Positions 1 through 8,017 of a stretch of DNA of 44,172 nt are shown here, piece by piece. Under the pieces are notes generated by a model. The model had not been told where the DNA came from. It saw only the letters and a program-made list of their open reading frames with translations, and did not search any database. How positions within the stretch are numbered: the stretch's first letter is position 1; every line of letters begins with the position of its first letter. The translations under genes were made by a program, and so were the position numbers. Source of the DNA: Streptomyces sp. HNM0575 (lineage in GTDB: Bacteria > Actinomycetota > Actinomycetes > Streptomycetales > Streptomycetaceae); assembly GCF_012726265.1 (NCBI RefSeq), contig NZ_JAASAG010000022.1, forward strand, positions 1 through 44,172, given 5' to 3'.

Positions 1-196
1 TGTCCAAAATCCCCGCCACCGGGATCAGCACATCATCCTCAGCGACCTGCGGCTCAGCATCCTCACGCCCACCACGACGCCCACGACGATCCCGATAACG
101 CCCCCGACGACCACGACGACCCTCCCGCTTGTCGCGCTTCGACGGCGGGCCCTGCTCGGCGCCGGGACGTGCGGGCTTTTCGACGGTGTCGCTCAC
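1..196 (-). CDS. rho: Transcription termination factor Rho, N-terminal part (runs off the left edge)
   Basis: This is the 5' part of a gene reading leftward out of the window. The GTG start at 196 has a GGAAGG ribosome site six bases upstream. The first 25 residues are ordinary hydrophilic sequence. They are followed by an arginine/glycine-rich stretch (RRGRYRDRRGRRG) and then AEDDVLIPVAGILD, which is the beginning of the Rho RNA-binding core. Rho is the hexameric RNA helicase that ends untranslated transcripts. Actinobacterial Rho proteins normally carry a long (well over 100 residues) basic N-terminal insertion before this point; here only about 50 residues precede it. Codon use also changes: bases 1-120 favour CGT, GAT, GCT and TTG, unlike the flanking GC-rich codons. 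It could be a second, shorter rho copy, a deletion, or an assembly collapse of the repetitive N-terminal region. The family call is firm; the start is less so. Confidence 0.85.
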   Translation of the reverse strand, partial: MSDTVEKPARPGAEQGPPSKRDKREGRRGRRGRYRDRRGRRGGREDAEPQVAEDDVLIPVAGILD

Positions 197-678
197 GGAG
201 GGCCTTCCGGACGGGGATTCATACGTACGTCCTCGCAGGCGGAGACGCCGGAGAACGGAAGCCTCCGCCGTGCTTCGCCAAGCGGACTCGGTCCGGGCGG
301 GCGCGGGCACGGCCGCAGGCTCGGGGACGGTGGACGGACCACACCGTCATGCGTGCACTTCCCACGCTGGCCGCCGGGAAACCCGGTCGACCGCTCCCGC
401 GCCCCCTCGTACGGTGCTGTGGCGGCGGCACGGAATAGCGAGGCGGGGGGCGGCGGTTCGCTTGTACGTTGCAATGGATCGCGGCGGTCCTGCCGACCCG
501 GCCCGGGCCTCCGTCCGGGCCGGCCGCCCCGGGAGCCCGAACGGCCCCGGCGGTCCCGGCCGCCCCGAGGTTTCTGCCGTACGCGCAGCCGCCCGCCGCC
601 CGTCCCGCACCGCCTTACGTCCCGCACCACCGCCCTTACGTCCCGTACCGCCGCGTCACGACCGAATCCGGAGTCCGC
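197..678. other. Intergenic region between rho and the MFS gene, with paired direct repeats
   Basis: No convincing gene is seen in these 480 bases between two divergent genes. A direct repeat lies close to the MFS start: CGCCTTACGTCCCGCACC (611-628) and CGCCCTTACGTCCCGTACC (631-649), a period of about 20 bases. Two turns of the helix apart, these could be sites for a regulator of the exporter. This is inference from position only. Confidence 0.4.
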
Positions 679-2247
679 ATGACCCAGGCCAGCAGTGCCG
701 TCCCGTCCTCGACCGCCCGCTCCCGCGGTTCCGGCCAGGGAAGCGAGGGCGGCGTCGGGCCCGACGGCGGCGGGCGGTCCCGTACCTACGGAGGCCCGTC
801 CTCCGGAGGCCCGTCCTCCGGAGGACCGGCCTCCGGCGATGTGCCGCGCCGGGGGGTCGTCCCGGTGCTGGCCTTCGCCGGTATCTCCGTCGCGGTCATG
901 CAGACGCTGCTCGTCCCCGTCGTCGCCAGGCTGCCCGCGCTGCTCGGCACCGCTCCGTCCGACGCCGCCTGGGTCGTCACCGCGACGCTGCTCTCCGGCG
1001 CCGTGGCCACGCCCATCATGGGGCGCCTCGGCGATCTCTACGGCAAGCGCCGGATGATCCTCGTCAGCCTCGCGGCGATGGTGATGGGCTCGCTGCTGTG
1101 CGGCGTGACGTCGTCCCTCGTGCCGATGATCACCGGCCGGGCCGTGCAAGGGTTCGCGATGGGCGTCATCCCGCTCGGCATCAGCATCATGCGGGACGAA
1201 CTGCCGCAGGACAGGCTGGGTTCGGCGATGGCGTTCATGAGCTCGTCGCTCGGCGTGGGCGGGGCGCTGGCGATGCCCGCCGCCGCGTACATCGCACAGC
1301 AGGCCGACTGGCACGTGCTGTTCTTCGGCTCCGCGGGGCTCGGCGCGCTGGCCATGCTGATCGTGGTCGCCGTCGTGCCCGAGTCGGCGCAGCGCACCGG
1401 CGGACGCTTCGACGTGCCCGGTGCGCTGGGCCTGACCACCGGGCTCGTGGCGCTGCTGCTGGCGATATCCAAGGGCGGCGACTGGGGCTGGAGCAGCGGG
1501 CTCACGCTGGGCCTCTTCGCCGCCGCGCCCGTGGTCTTCGTGCTGTGGGGCCTGATGGAGCTGCGCGTGCGCGAGCCGCTTGTCGACCTGCGCAGCACGG
1601 CCCGCCGTCAGGTGCTGCTGACGAATCTGGCCTCCATCACCGTCGGGCTCGCCTTCTACGCCGCCACCCTCGTGCTGCCGCAGCTGCTTCAGCTGCCCCG
1701 GGCCACCGGCTACGGGCTCGGGCAGCCCCTGGTCGTCGCCGGCCTGTGCGTGGCGCCGATGGGCTTCGCGATGATGCTCGTCTCGTCGCTCTCCGCGCGC
1801 ATATCCGAGGCCCGCGGCCCGAAGGTCTCGCTGATGTCGGGGCTGGTGATCCTCGCCGTCGCCTATCTCACCGGCACGGTCCTGATGGGCGCCGTGTGGC
1901 AGGTCGTGCTCACCGCGGTCCTCATCGGCACCGGCATCGGCATCGCCTACTCGGCCATGCCCGCGCTCATCATCGGTGCCGTCCCGAAGTCGGAGTCGGG
2001 CGCCGCGAACGGGCTCAACACCCTGATGCGCTCGATCGGTACGTCCTCGTCGAGCGCCGTCGTCGGCGTCGTACTGGCGCGCATGAGCGTCCCGCTGGGC
2101 GGCGCCCACGTCCCCACGGAGAGCGGCTTCCGCGTCTCGTTCCTCATCGCGGCTGGAGCGGCGCTGACGGGGCTGCTGATCGCCTCGTTCCTGCCGGGGC
2201 AGGGCGAACGCGAGGCTGCGGACGCAGCGGAGGCGGTGCGCGACTGA
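679..2247 (+). CDS. MFS transporter, DHA2 (14-TMS) drug exporter type
   Basis: A 522-residue integral membrane protein of the major facilitator superfamily, most like the 14-helix DHA2 drug:proton antiporters. After a hydrophilic Ser/Gly/Arg-rich N-terminus of about 60 residues come the first helices and the MFS loop motif GRLGDLYGKRR between helices 2 and 3. A run of hydrophobic helices continues to the C-terminus. The ATG at 679 is chosen because GGAG lies five bases upstream; an open frame extends back to 469, but its sequence (Pro/Arg-rich) looks non-coding. The substrate cannot be read from sequence. The paired direct repeats just upstream suggest local control, although no TetR/MarR regulator gene is adjacent. 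Confidence 0.88.
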   Translation: MTQASSAVPSSTARSRGSGQGSEGGVGPDGGGRSRTYGGPSSGGPSSGGPASGDVPRRGVVPVLAFAGISVAVMQTLLVPVVARLPALLGTAPSDAAWVVTATLLSGAVATPIMGRLGDLYGKRRMILVSLAAMVMGSLLCGVTSSLVPMITGRAVQGFAMGVIPLGISIMRDELPQDRLGSAMAFMSSSLGVGGALAMPAAAYIAQQADWHVLFFGSAGLGALAMLIVVAVVPESAQRTGGRFDVPGALGLTTGLVALLLAISKGGDWGWSSGLTLGLFAAAPVVFVLWGLMELRVREPLVDLRSTARRQVLLTNLASITVGLAFYAATLVLPQLLQLPRATGYGLGQPLVVAGLCVAPMGFAMMLVSSLSARISEARGPKVSLMSGLVILAVAYLTGTVLMGAVWQVVLTAVLIGTGIGIAYSAMPALIIGAVPKSESGAANGLNTLMRSIGTSSSSAVVGVVLARMSVPLGGAHVPTESGFRVSFLIAAGAALTGLLIASFLPGQGEREAADAAEAVRD

Positions 2248-2418
2248 GCCTCGTACGGCGGCTGGTCGCTGGTCGCTGGTCAGCAGCCGGTCGCCGGTCG
2301 GAGCGGCGGGGAAGCGGGGGAGCGGGGGAGCGGGGGAGCGCAACGGTCCCGTCGGTACCCGCGTACCCGCCCGGAAAACGGTTCGCGGCGGGAACCGCGC
2401 CCCGCCAGGATGGCCCGT

Positions 2419-3081
2419 ATGCCCGCCACCCTCCTCTCCTTCCTCGGCGCCTGTCTGCTGATCGCGATGGCGCCCGGCCCCAGCACGGTGCTGATCGTCC
2501 GCAGTTCGCTGCGCAGCCGCCGCTCGGGCTTCATGACCGTGCTCGGCAACGAGACGGGGGTCTTCATCTGGGGCCTCGTCGCCGCCTTCGGGCTGACGGC
2601 GCTGCTCGCCGCGTCCCAACTGGCGTACGAGGCACTGCGGTTCGGCGGCGCGGCCGTGCTGATCGTCTTCGGTGTGCAGGCGATGCGCTCGGCGCGCCGG
2701 GGCGGCGGCCTCGACACGGCGCCCAGCGCACCGGCACCGGCCGGCGCACCGGCACCGCCCGGCGCACCGGCACCGGCCGGGGAGCGCGCCTGGCGGTCCT
2801 ACCGCGCGGGGCTGCTGCTGAACCTCGCCAACCCGAAGGCCGCCGTCTTCGCGATGTCCTTCCTCCCGCAGTTCGTCCCCGAGGGTGCGCCCCAACTCCC
2901 GCTGATGGTCTCGCTGGCGGCGCTCTGGGCGGTCTTCGAGGTGGGCTACTACGGGATGTACGTATGGTTCGTGGGGCGGATGCGCCGCGTGCTCTCGCGC
3001 GAGGGAGTGCGGCGCCGGCTGGAGCAGGTGTCCGGCGGCGTGCTGCTGGCGCTCGGCGTGCGGATGGCGTTGGACGGTTAG
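2419..3081 (+). CDS. LysE/RhtB family amino-acid exporter
   Basis: A 220-residue membrane protein of the LysE superfamily. The first helix carries the characteristic MAPGPSTVLIVRSSLR segment, followed by the helical hairpins and the LNLANPKAAVFAMSFLPQF motif near residues 135-152. Such proteins export amino acids or related metabolites. The ATG at 2419 is preferred over the in-frame ATG at 2410 because AGGA lies eight bases before it and overlaps the earlier codon. Residues 95-122, in the cytoplasmic loop, are a tandem Ala-Pro-Gly expansion (repeats of APAPAG/APAPPG) absent from ordinary family members. Upstream (2248-2418) is intergenic DNA with short GGGGGAGCG repeats. Substrate unknown. 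Confidence 0.85.
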   Translation: MPATLLSFLGACLLIAMAPGPSTVLIVRSSLRSRRSGFMTVLGNETGVFIWGLVAAFGLTALLAASQLAYEALRFGGAAVLIVFGVQAMRSARRGGGLDTAPSAPAPAGAPAPPGAPAPAGERAWRSYRAGLLLNLANPKAAVFAMSFLPQFVPEGAPQLPLMVSLAALWAVFEVGYYGMYVWFVGRMRRVLSREGVRRRLEQVSGGVLLALGVRMALDG

Positions 3082-3134
3082 CGCGGCGGGCTCTTGGACC
3101 GGCCGGGACCGGGCGGCCCGGGCTTCGTGGACCG

Positions 3135-3190
3135 GGCCGGGGGACTCCGAGCCGCAGGTGCCGGATCGGCCGGGGGACTCCGAGCCGCAG
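3135..3190. repeat. Direct repeat, 23-bp units with 33-bp period
   Basis: Two identical 23-bp units (3135-3157 and 3168-3190, beginning GGCCGGGGGACTCC) lie between the LysE gene and furA. They precede the furA -35 region by about 40 bases. Function unknown; possibly only a slippage product. Confidence 0.6.
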
Positions 3191-3231
3191 AGGCCGGACG
3201 ACCTGGTGACAGCCCTCGTCGGTGCAGATTC

Positions 3232-3268
3232 TTGATTGATTCCAGAAAATGAGGCACGCTTCCGACCG
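3232..3268 (+). promoter_or_regulatory. Candidate furA-katG promoter giving a leaderless transcript
   Basis: TTGATT (3232-3237) and CACGCT (3255-3260) are separated by 17 bases and resemble -35 and -10 boxes of the major sigma factor. The expected start, about eight bases after the -10, falls on the GTG of furA. There is no purine-rich ribosome site before that GTG. In the homologous S. coelicolor furA-catC operon the transcript is known to begin at the furA start codon, and FurA binds upstream of the promoter. The AT-rich stretch 3232-3252 is the likely core of the regulated region here. Confidence 0.6.
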
Positions 3269-3699
3269 TGCCAACGAACTCGGACTTCGAGCGCATGCTG
3301 CGCGGGGCTGCTCTGCGTGTCACGCGGCCCCGGGTGGCGGTTCTGCACGCGGTGCACGTACATCCGCACGCCGAGACCGAATCGATCATCGGTGCCGTGC
3401 GTGAGGAGCTCGGCGGGGTGTCCCACCAGGCGGTCTACGACGTGCTGCGCGCGCTCACCGCCGCCGGTCTCGTGCGGCGGATCCAGCCGCCCGGCTTCTT
3501 GGCGCGCTATGAGGCGCGGGTCGGCGACAACCACCACCACGTGGTGTGCCGTTCATGCGGTGCCGTCGCCGACGTCGACTGTGCCGTGGGCGAGGCCCCC
3601 TGCCTCACCGCGTCGGAAGACCACGGCTTCGAGATCGACGAGGCAGAGGTCACGTATTCGGGCCTGTGCCCGGGCTGTTCCGCCGTACCCGATTTCTGA
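3268..3699 (+). CDS. furA: Fur-family redox/metal-responsive repressor FurA
   Basis: A 143-residue Fur-family repressor. An N-terminal winged helix (about residues 10-75, with SHQAVYDVLRAL as recognition helix) is followed by a metal-binding dimerisation domain. That domain has the HHH cluster at 89-91 and two CxxC pairs (C94/C97 and C134/C137) for a structural zinc. The gene lies 29 bases before katG in the same direction, the standard actinobacterial furA-katG arrangement, in which FurA represses the operon under reducing, metal-replete conditions and releases it under peroxide stress. The start is GTG without a ribosome site, consistent with leaderless translation. Confidence 0.92.
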   Translation: MPTNSDFERMLRGAALRVTRPRVAVLHAVHVHPHAETESIIGAVREELGGVSHQAVYDVLRALTAAGLVRRIQPPGFLARYEARVGDNHHHVVCRSCGAVADVDCAVGEAPCLTASEDHGFEIDEAEVTYSGLCPGCSAVPDF

Positions 3700-3728
3700 T
3701 CAACCCTGATCCACGTGGAAGGATTTCC

Positions 3729-5960
3729 GTGTCTGAGAACAATGACGCAGTCGTCGAGCAGGCGAGCACGGAGAGCGGAGGTGGCTGCCCGGTCGTGCAC
3801 GGCCGCGCCCCTCACCCGACTCAGGGCGGCGGCAACCGCGGCTGGTGGCCGAACCGCCTCAACTTGAAGATCCTCGCCAAGAACACCGCCGTGGCCAACC
3901 CCATGAGCGAGGACTTCGACTACGCCGAGGCGTTCAAGAGCCTCGACCTGCCCGCCGTGAAGCAGGACATCGCCGAGGTCCTCACGGACTCCAAGGACTG
4001 GTGGCCGGCCGACTTCGGCCACTACGGCCCGTTCATGATCCGCATGGCCTGGCACAGCGCGGGCACCTACCGCATCAGCGACGGCCGTGGCGGCGGCGGG
4101 GCCGGCCAGCAGCGCTTCGCCCCCCTCAACTCCTGGCCGGACAACGGGAACCTGGACAAAGCCCGCCGCCTGCTGTGGCCGGTGAAGAAGAAATACGGGC
4201 AGCAGCTGTCGTGGGCCGACCTGATGATCCTCGCCGGGAACGTCGCCCTGGAGTCGATGGGCTTCCAGACCTTCGGCTACGCCGGCGGCCGTCCCGACGT
4301 GTGGGAGCCCGACGAGGACGTCTACTGGGGTCCGGAGACCACCTGGCTCGGCGACGAGCGCTACAGCGGCGACCGCGAGCTCGAAAACCCGCTCGCCGCG
4401 GTCCAGATGGGCCTCATCTACGTCAACCCGGAAGGCCCGAACGGCAATCCCGACCCGATAGCGGCCGCGCGCGACATCCGTGAGACGTTCCGCCGCATGG
4501 CGATGAACGACGAGGAGACCGTCGCACTGGTGGCCGGCGGCCACACCTTCGGCAAGACCCACGGCGCGGCCCCCGACAGCAACCTCGGCCCCGAACCGGA
4601 GGGCGCGCCCCTCGAGTTGCAGGGCCTGGGCTGGAAGGGCGGCCACGGCACCGGCGTCGCCGGTGACGCCATCACCAGCGGCCTTGAGGGCATCTGGACG
4701 GACACCCCGATCACGTGGGACAACAGCTTCTTCGAGATCCTCTTCGGTTACGAGTGGGAGCTGACGCAGAGCCCCGCCGGGGCCAACCAGTGGCAGCCGA
4801 AGGGCGGCGCCGGCGCCGGCACCGTCCCCGACGCACACGACCCGTCGAAGACCCACGCCCCGACGATGCTCACGACCGACCTGGCGCTGCGCATGGACCC
4901 GGTCTACGAGCCGATCTCGCGGCGCTTCAAGGAGAACCCGGCGGAGTTCGCGGACGCCTTCGCCCGCGCCTGGTTCAAGCTGACCCACCGCGACATGGGC
5001 CCGATCCAGCGCTACCTCGGCCCCGAGGTGCCGAGCGAGACGCTGATCTGGCAGGACCCGGTGCCCGCCGTCGACCACGAGCTGATCGACGCCGGCGACG
5101 TCGCCGAGCTGAAGAGCCGGATCCTGGACTCCGGTCTGTCGGTGGCCGAGCTGGTCTCCACCGCGTGGGCGGCGGCCTCGTCGTTCCGCGGCAGCGACAA
5201 GCGCGGCGGCGCCAACGGCGCCCGCATCCGCCTGGAGCCGCAGAACCGCTGGGAGGTCAACAACCCCGAGCAGCTGACGGCGGTCCTGGGCAAGCTGGAG
5301 GCCGTACAGGAGTCCTTCAACTCCGCCCAGAGCGGCGGCAAGCGCGTCTCGCTCGCCGACCTCGTGGTCCTCGGCGGCTGCGCGGGAGTCGAGAAGGCGG
5401 CCAAGCAGGCCGGTTACGACGTGGAGGTGCCCTTCACCCCGGGGCGTACCGACGCCTCCGCCGAGCAGACCGACGTGGACTCCTTCGAGGCGATGGAGCC
5501 GAGCGCGGACGGTTTCCGCAACTACCTCGGCAAGGGCAACCGGCTTCCCGCCGAGTACCTGCTCATCGACCGGGCGAACCTGCTCACGCTGAGCGCGCCC
5601 GAGATGACGGTGCTCGTCGGCGGTCTGCGCGTCCTGGACGCGAACTACGACAGGTCCTCGCTCGGCGTGCTCACCTCCAACCCGGGCTCGCTGACGAACG
5701 ACTTCTTCGTCAACCTGCTCGACATGGGCACGCAGTGGGAGCCGGCGTCGGAGGCCGCCGAGTCCTACGAGGGCCGCGACACCGCCACGGGCAAGGTCAA
5801 GTGGACCGGCAGCCGCGTCGACCTGCTCTTCGGGTCGAACTCGGAACTGCGGGCGCTCGCCGAGGTGTACGCCTGCGACGACGCGGGTGAGAAGTTCGTG
5901 CACGACTTCGTCGCCGCGTGGGACAAGGTCATGAACCTCGACCGGTTCGACCTGGCCTGA
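3729..5960 (+). CDS. katG: Bifunctional catalase-peroxidase KatG
   Basis: A 743-residue haem catalase-peroxidase of usual length that removes hydrogen peroxide. The GTG at 3729 has GGAAGGA five bases upstream; the open frame to the left overlaps furA and is not coding. The distal haem triad is R105, W108 and H109 in MIRMAWHSAGTYR; the proximal ligand is H272 in VAGGHTFGKTHG. W108, Y231 (in GLIYVNPEGPNG) and M257 (in FRRMAMND) are positioned to form the Trp-Tyr-Met adduct needed for catalase activity. The C-terminal half is the usual degenerate second peroxidase domain. It is co-transcribed with furA and followed by a strong terminator. Confidence 0.96.
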   Translation: MSENNDAVVEQASTESGGGCPVVHGRAPHPTQGGGNRGWWPNRLNLKILAKNTAVANPMSEDFDYAEAFKSLDLPAVKQDIAEVLTDSKDWWPADFGHYGPFMIRMAWHSAGTYRISDGRGGGGAGQQRFAPLNSWPDNGNLDKARRLLWPVKKKYGQQLSWADLMILAGNVALESMGFQTFGYAGGRPDVWEPDEDVYWGPETTWLGDERYSGDRELENPLAAVQMGLIYVNPEGPNGNPDPIAAARDIRETFRRMAMNDEETVALVAGGHTFGKTHGAAPDSNLGPEPEGAPLELQGLGWKGGHGTGVAGDAITSGLEGIWTDTPITWDNSFFEILFGYEWELTQSPAGANQWQPKGGAGAGTVPDAHDPSKTHAPTMLTTDLALRMDPVYEPISRRFKENPAEFADAFARAWFKLTHRDMGPIQRYLGPEVPSETLIWQDPVPAVDHELIDAGDVAELKSRILDSGLSVAELVSTAWAAASSFRGSDKRGGANGARIRLEPQNRWEVNNPEQLTAVLGKLEAVQESFNSAQSGGKRVSLADLVVLGGCAGVEKAAKQAGYDVEVPFTPGRTDASAEQTDVDSFEAMEPSADGFRNYLGKGNRLPAEYLLIDRANLLTLSAPEMTVLVGGLRVLDANYDRSSLGVLTSNPGSLTNDFFVNLLDMGTQWEPASEAAESYEGRDTATGKVKWTGSRVDLLFGSNSELRALAEVYACDDAGEKFVHDFVAAWDKVMNLDRFDLA

Positions 5961-5984
5961 CGGCCCCGGGCCGGGCAGCCCCGT

Positions 5985-6025
5985 ACGGGCGCCCGCGCTC
6001 CGACTCCCGGAGCGCGGGCGCCCGT
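5985..6025. terminator. Strong bidirectional hairpin between katG and GNAT gene
   Basis: A perfect 17-bp stem (5985-6001 with 6009-6025) closes a 7-base loop. It lies 24 bases after the katG stop and between two convergent genes. There is no long T run, as is usual for actinobacterial terminators. Confidence 0.85.
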
Positions 6026-6075
6026 TCATGTGCTCCTGCGGCTCCCGGGCGCCGCAGTTCCGCGCGTCCGACGGG

Positions 6076-7050
6076 TCATGTCCGGCCGTCCGGCGGGGAC
6101 ATGCAGAAGCGGTGCTGTACGACCGGGTAGCCCGCCTTCGCGAACGCCGCGGCCATCGGGGCGTTGCCCAGATCCGTGGAAGCCGCGATCGACGTGGCGC
6201 CCTCCGCGGCGAGTTGCCGGGTGCACTCCGCGAGCAGGTCGTATGCGTAGCCGTTGCCGCGCTGCCCCGGCACGACGCCGATGAAGCCGACCGCCAAGCC
6301 GCTCGGGGTGCGGCCCGGCACCTGCACACCGGCCGTCCGGCCATCCGGCGTGTACGCCAGGCGCCACCACTTGCGCCCTCCGTACGAGGCCATCCACCGC
6401 AGATGCCCGAGGTCCTCACGGGCGGCACGCTCGATGCCCGCCGCGGTGACGCCCTCACCTACGTGCTCGGCGTCGAGGGCCTGCCGCGCGTGCGCGTCGA
6501 GGGTGCCGTGCTCGATCTGCCGCAGCACGTCGAGGACCACTTCGTCGTCCGGTTCGGGCCGGAAGGCGAGACGCCCCGGTCGTTCCGGCAATCCGCACTC
6601 CGGGGTCCACAGGTAGCGGAAGCGTTCGACGAGCGGGGTCCAGCCCGCGTCCGAGGCCGCGTCGATGCGGGCCCGGGCCGCGGCCCGTACGGAGGGGTCG
6701 GTGCGCCAGCCCGGCGGCAGCAGGAGTTCGTACTCCACCTTCGGCGACATGGCGCGCAACAGCCGTACGCCCGCGTCGTGTTCACCGGGGGCGAAGTCGA
6801 ACCAGTCGATGACCATGGGCCGTTCGTCGCCGGTCCCGGCCCAGCAGGCGGCCCGTGCGACGACATGTCCCGCGCGCTCGGCGACCCAGGTCCACTCGGG
6901 CCGGTGTTCGCCGCCCCCGCGGAGGGTGTTGTACGGGCGGCCGAGCAGAGCCCCGCCCACCGCGCCGGGATCGTGCAGAGAAGTGAAGACGTCGCGGGCC
7001 TCGGACTCCCCGAGCGTGCGTACGACGAGATCTCCGGTCATGCCGGTCAT
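6076..7050 (-). CDS. GNAT family N-acetyltransferase
   Basis: A protein of about 324 residues whose C-terminal third is a GNAT fold. The acetyl-CoA loop is seen in VGFIGVVPGQRGNGYAYDLL, followed by the AASTDLGNAPMAAAFAKAGY segment typical of beta-4/alpha-4. The N-terminal two thirds may be a second, diverged GNAT domain, as the total length suggests a tandem enzyme. Several starts are possible: TTG at 7056 and ATG at 7050, with GGAAGGA 10-11 bases before the ATG. The ATG is chosen. The acceptor substrate is unknown. Confidence 0.8.
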   Translation of the reverse strand: MTGMTGDLVVRTLGESEARDVFTSLHDPGAVGGALLGRPYNTLRGGGEHRPEWTWVAERAGHVVARAACWAGTGDERPMVIDWFDFAPGEHDAGVRLLRAMSPKVEYELLLPPGWRTDPSVRAAARARIDAASDAGWTPLVERFRYLWTPECGLPERPGRLAFRPEPDDEVVLDVLRQIEHGTLDAHARQALDAEHVGEGVTAAGIERAAREDLGHLRWMASYGGRKWWRLAYTPDGRTAGVQVPGRTPSGLAVGFIGVVPGQRGNGYAYDLLAECTRQLAAEGATSIAASTDLGNAPMAAAFAKAGYPVVQHRFCMSPPDGRT

Positions 7051-7104
7051 GGTCAAGTGGTCCTTCCGGGAGGTGTGTTGCGCTCCCGGCAGGCGCCCCG
7101 CCGG

Positions 7105-7206
7105 CTAGTGCGGGTGCCTGTTCCTGGACGATGCCCGGTGGGAGGAGCCGCCCCCGGCCATGGGGCCGAGGGGGAGGGAGCGCGGGTGTGACGGTGCGGT
7201 GCACAT
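7105..7206 (-). CDS. Small ORF (33 aa) with strong ribosome site, possible leader of the GNAT gene
   Basis: An ATG at 7206 is preceded by a nine-base spacer and an excellent AGGAGG site inside a purine-rich tract. It opens a 33-codon frame beginning MCTAPSHPRS, rich in Ser, His, Pro and Arg. Its stop is 54 bases before the GNAT start on the same strand. The ribosome site is the best in this neighbourhood, which argues for real translation. It may be a leader peptide or an independent micro-protein. No homology is claimed. Confidence 0.4.
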   Translation of the reverse strand: MCTAPSHPRSLPLGPMAGGGSSHRASSRNRHPH

Positions 7207-7429
7207 CGGCTCTCGCCTCCTCTCCTCTTTCCTGGGCATCCTTCCCCGGTCCGTGGGCCGGGGGAGTGCTCGCAAGCTATCGGGCCTCCGCGAGGACGTC
7301 CACGGAGTTTTCCGTGAATGCCCGTCGGCTCCGTCTGCCGGGTTTGCCGCGGGCAGTGGGTGAGTTGGATGTCTTGGTTCCGCTACTGCGCGAGGCCGGG
7401 CCTGGACAGGGGGTTTTGGGGCGCTGAGA

Positions 7430-8017
7430 ATGCTGTACATGACATCCCTGGAGTCCGGTGCCTACCCGCCGCGGCTGTCCGACGCCGACCGGGAGCGGGC
7501 TTTGGAGGTTCTGCGCGAGGGCGCCGCGGAGGGACGCATCTCGCACAACACGTTCGAGCGGCGCATGCACGTGATCCTCCAGGCGCAGTGGCACGGCGAG
7601 CTGCACCCGGTGCTGCACGACCTGCCGACGCGGCGGCCCCGCAAGCGCTGGCTCGTCGAAGGCATCGCACGGCTGCTCTCCTTTCCGCGCACCGTGCGCG
7701 ACGCGTGGCAGTCCGAACGGCTGCCGGAGCTACTGCTTCCAGGGCCGGGTTCGCATGCGTACTCCATCGGCCGGGCGCCCGGTTCGATGCTGCGGCTCAA
7801 CCACTTCACCGTCTCCCGTACGCATGCGCAGCTGCGCGCCACCGGCGACGGCTGGAAGCTGCGCGACCTGGGGTCCAGCAACGGGACGTGGGTCAACGGC
7901 AGCAGGGTGACGGGCTCTGTGCGGGTGCGGCCGGGCGACGTGGTGAGGTTCGGGCAGATCGGCTTCAAGCTCGCGCTGTCCACGCCGCCTTCGCTGGAGC
8001 CGCCCGCCCGGTTCTGA
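7430..8017 (+). CDS. DUF1707-FHA domain protein
   Basis: A 195-residue soluble protein. Residues 14-60 (PPRLSDADRERALEVLREG and following, with ISHNTFERRM) are the DUF1707 SHOCT-like domain common in actinobacteria. Residues about 103-185 form a forkhead-associated domain: SIGRAPGS, SRTHAQL and DLGSSNGTWVNG carry the conserved Gly-Arg, Ser-x-x-His and Asn of phosphothreonine-binding FHA domains. It probably reads signals from Ser/Thr kinases, though no kinase gene is adjacent. The start could be ATG 7430 or 7439. The last 53 bases overlap the tail of the convergent glgX gene. Confidence 0.88.
   Translation: MLYMTSLESGAYPPRLSDADRERALEVLREGAAEGRISHNTFERRMHVILQAQWHGELHPVLHDLPTRRPRKRWLVEGIARLLSFPRTVRDAWQSERLPELLLPGPGSHAYSIGRAPGSMLRLNHFTVSRTHAQLRATGDGWKLRDLGSSNGTWVNGSRVTGSVRVRPGDVVRFGQIGFKLALSTPPSLEPPARF

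Noticed and set aside
193..3540. Open frames of 1,000 or more codons on both strands over the MFS/LysE region
   Set aside because: They are Arg/Gly/Ala/Pro-rich shadows caused by high GC; the MFS, LysE and Fur families lie in the frames kept.
3546..3728. Extended katG start inside furA
   Set aside because: GGAAGGA and GTG at 3729 match the family length; the upstream part translates as furA in another frame.
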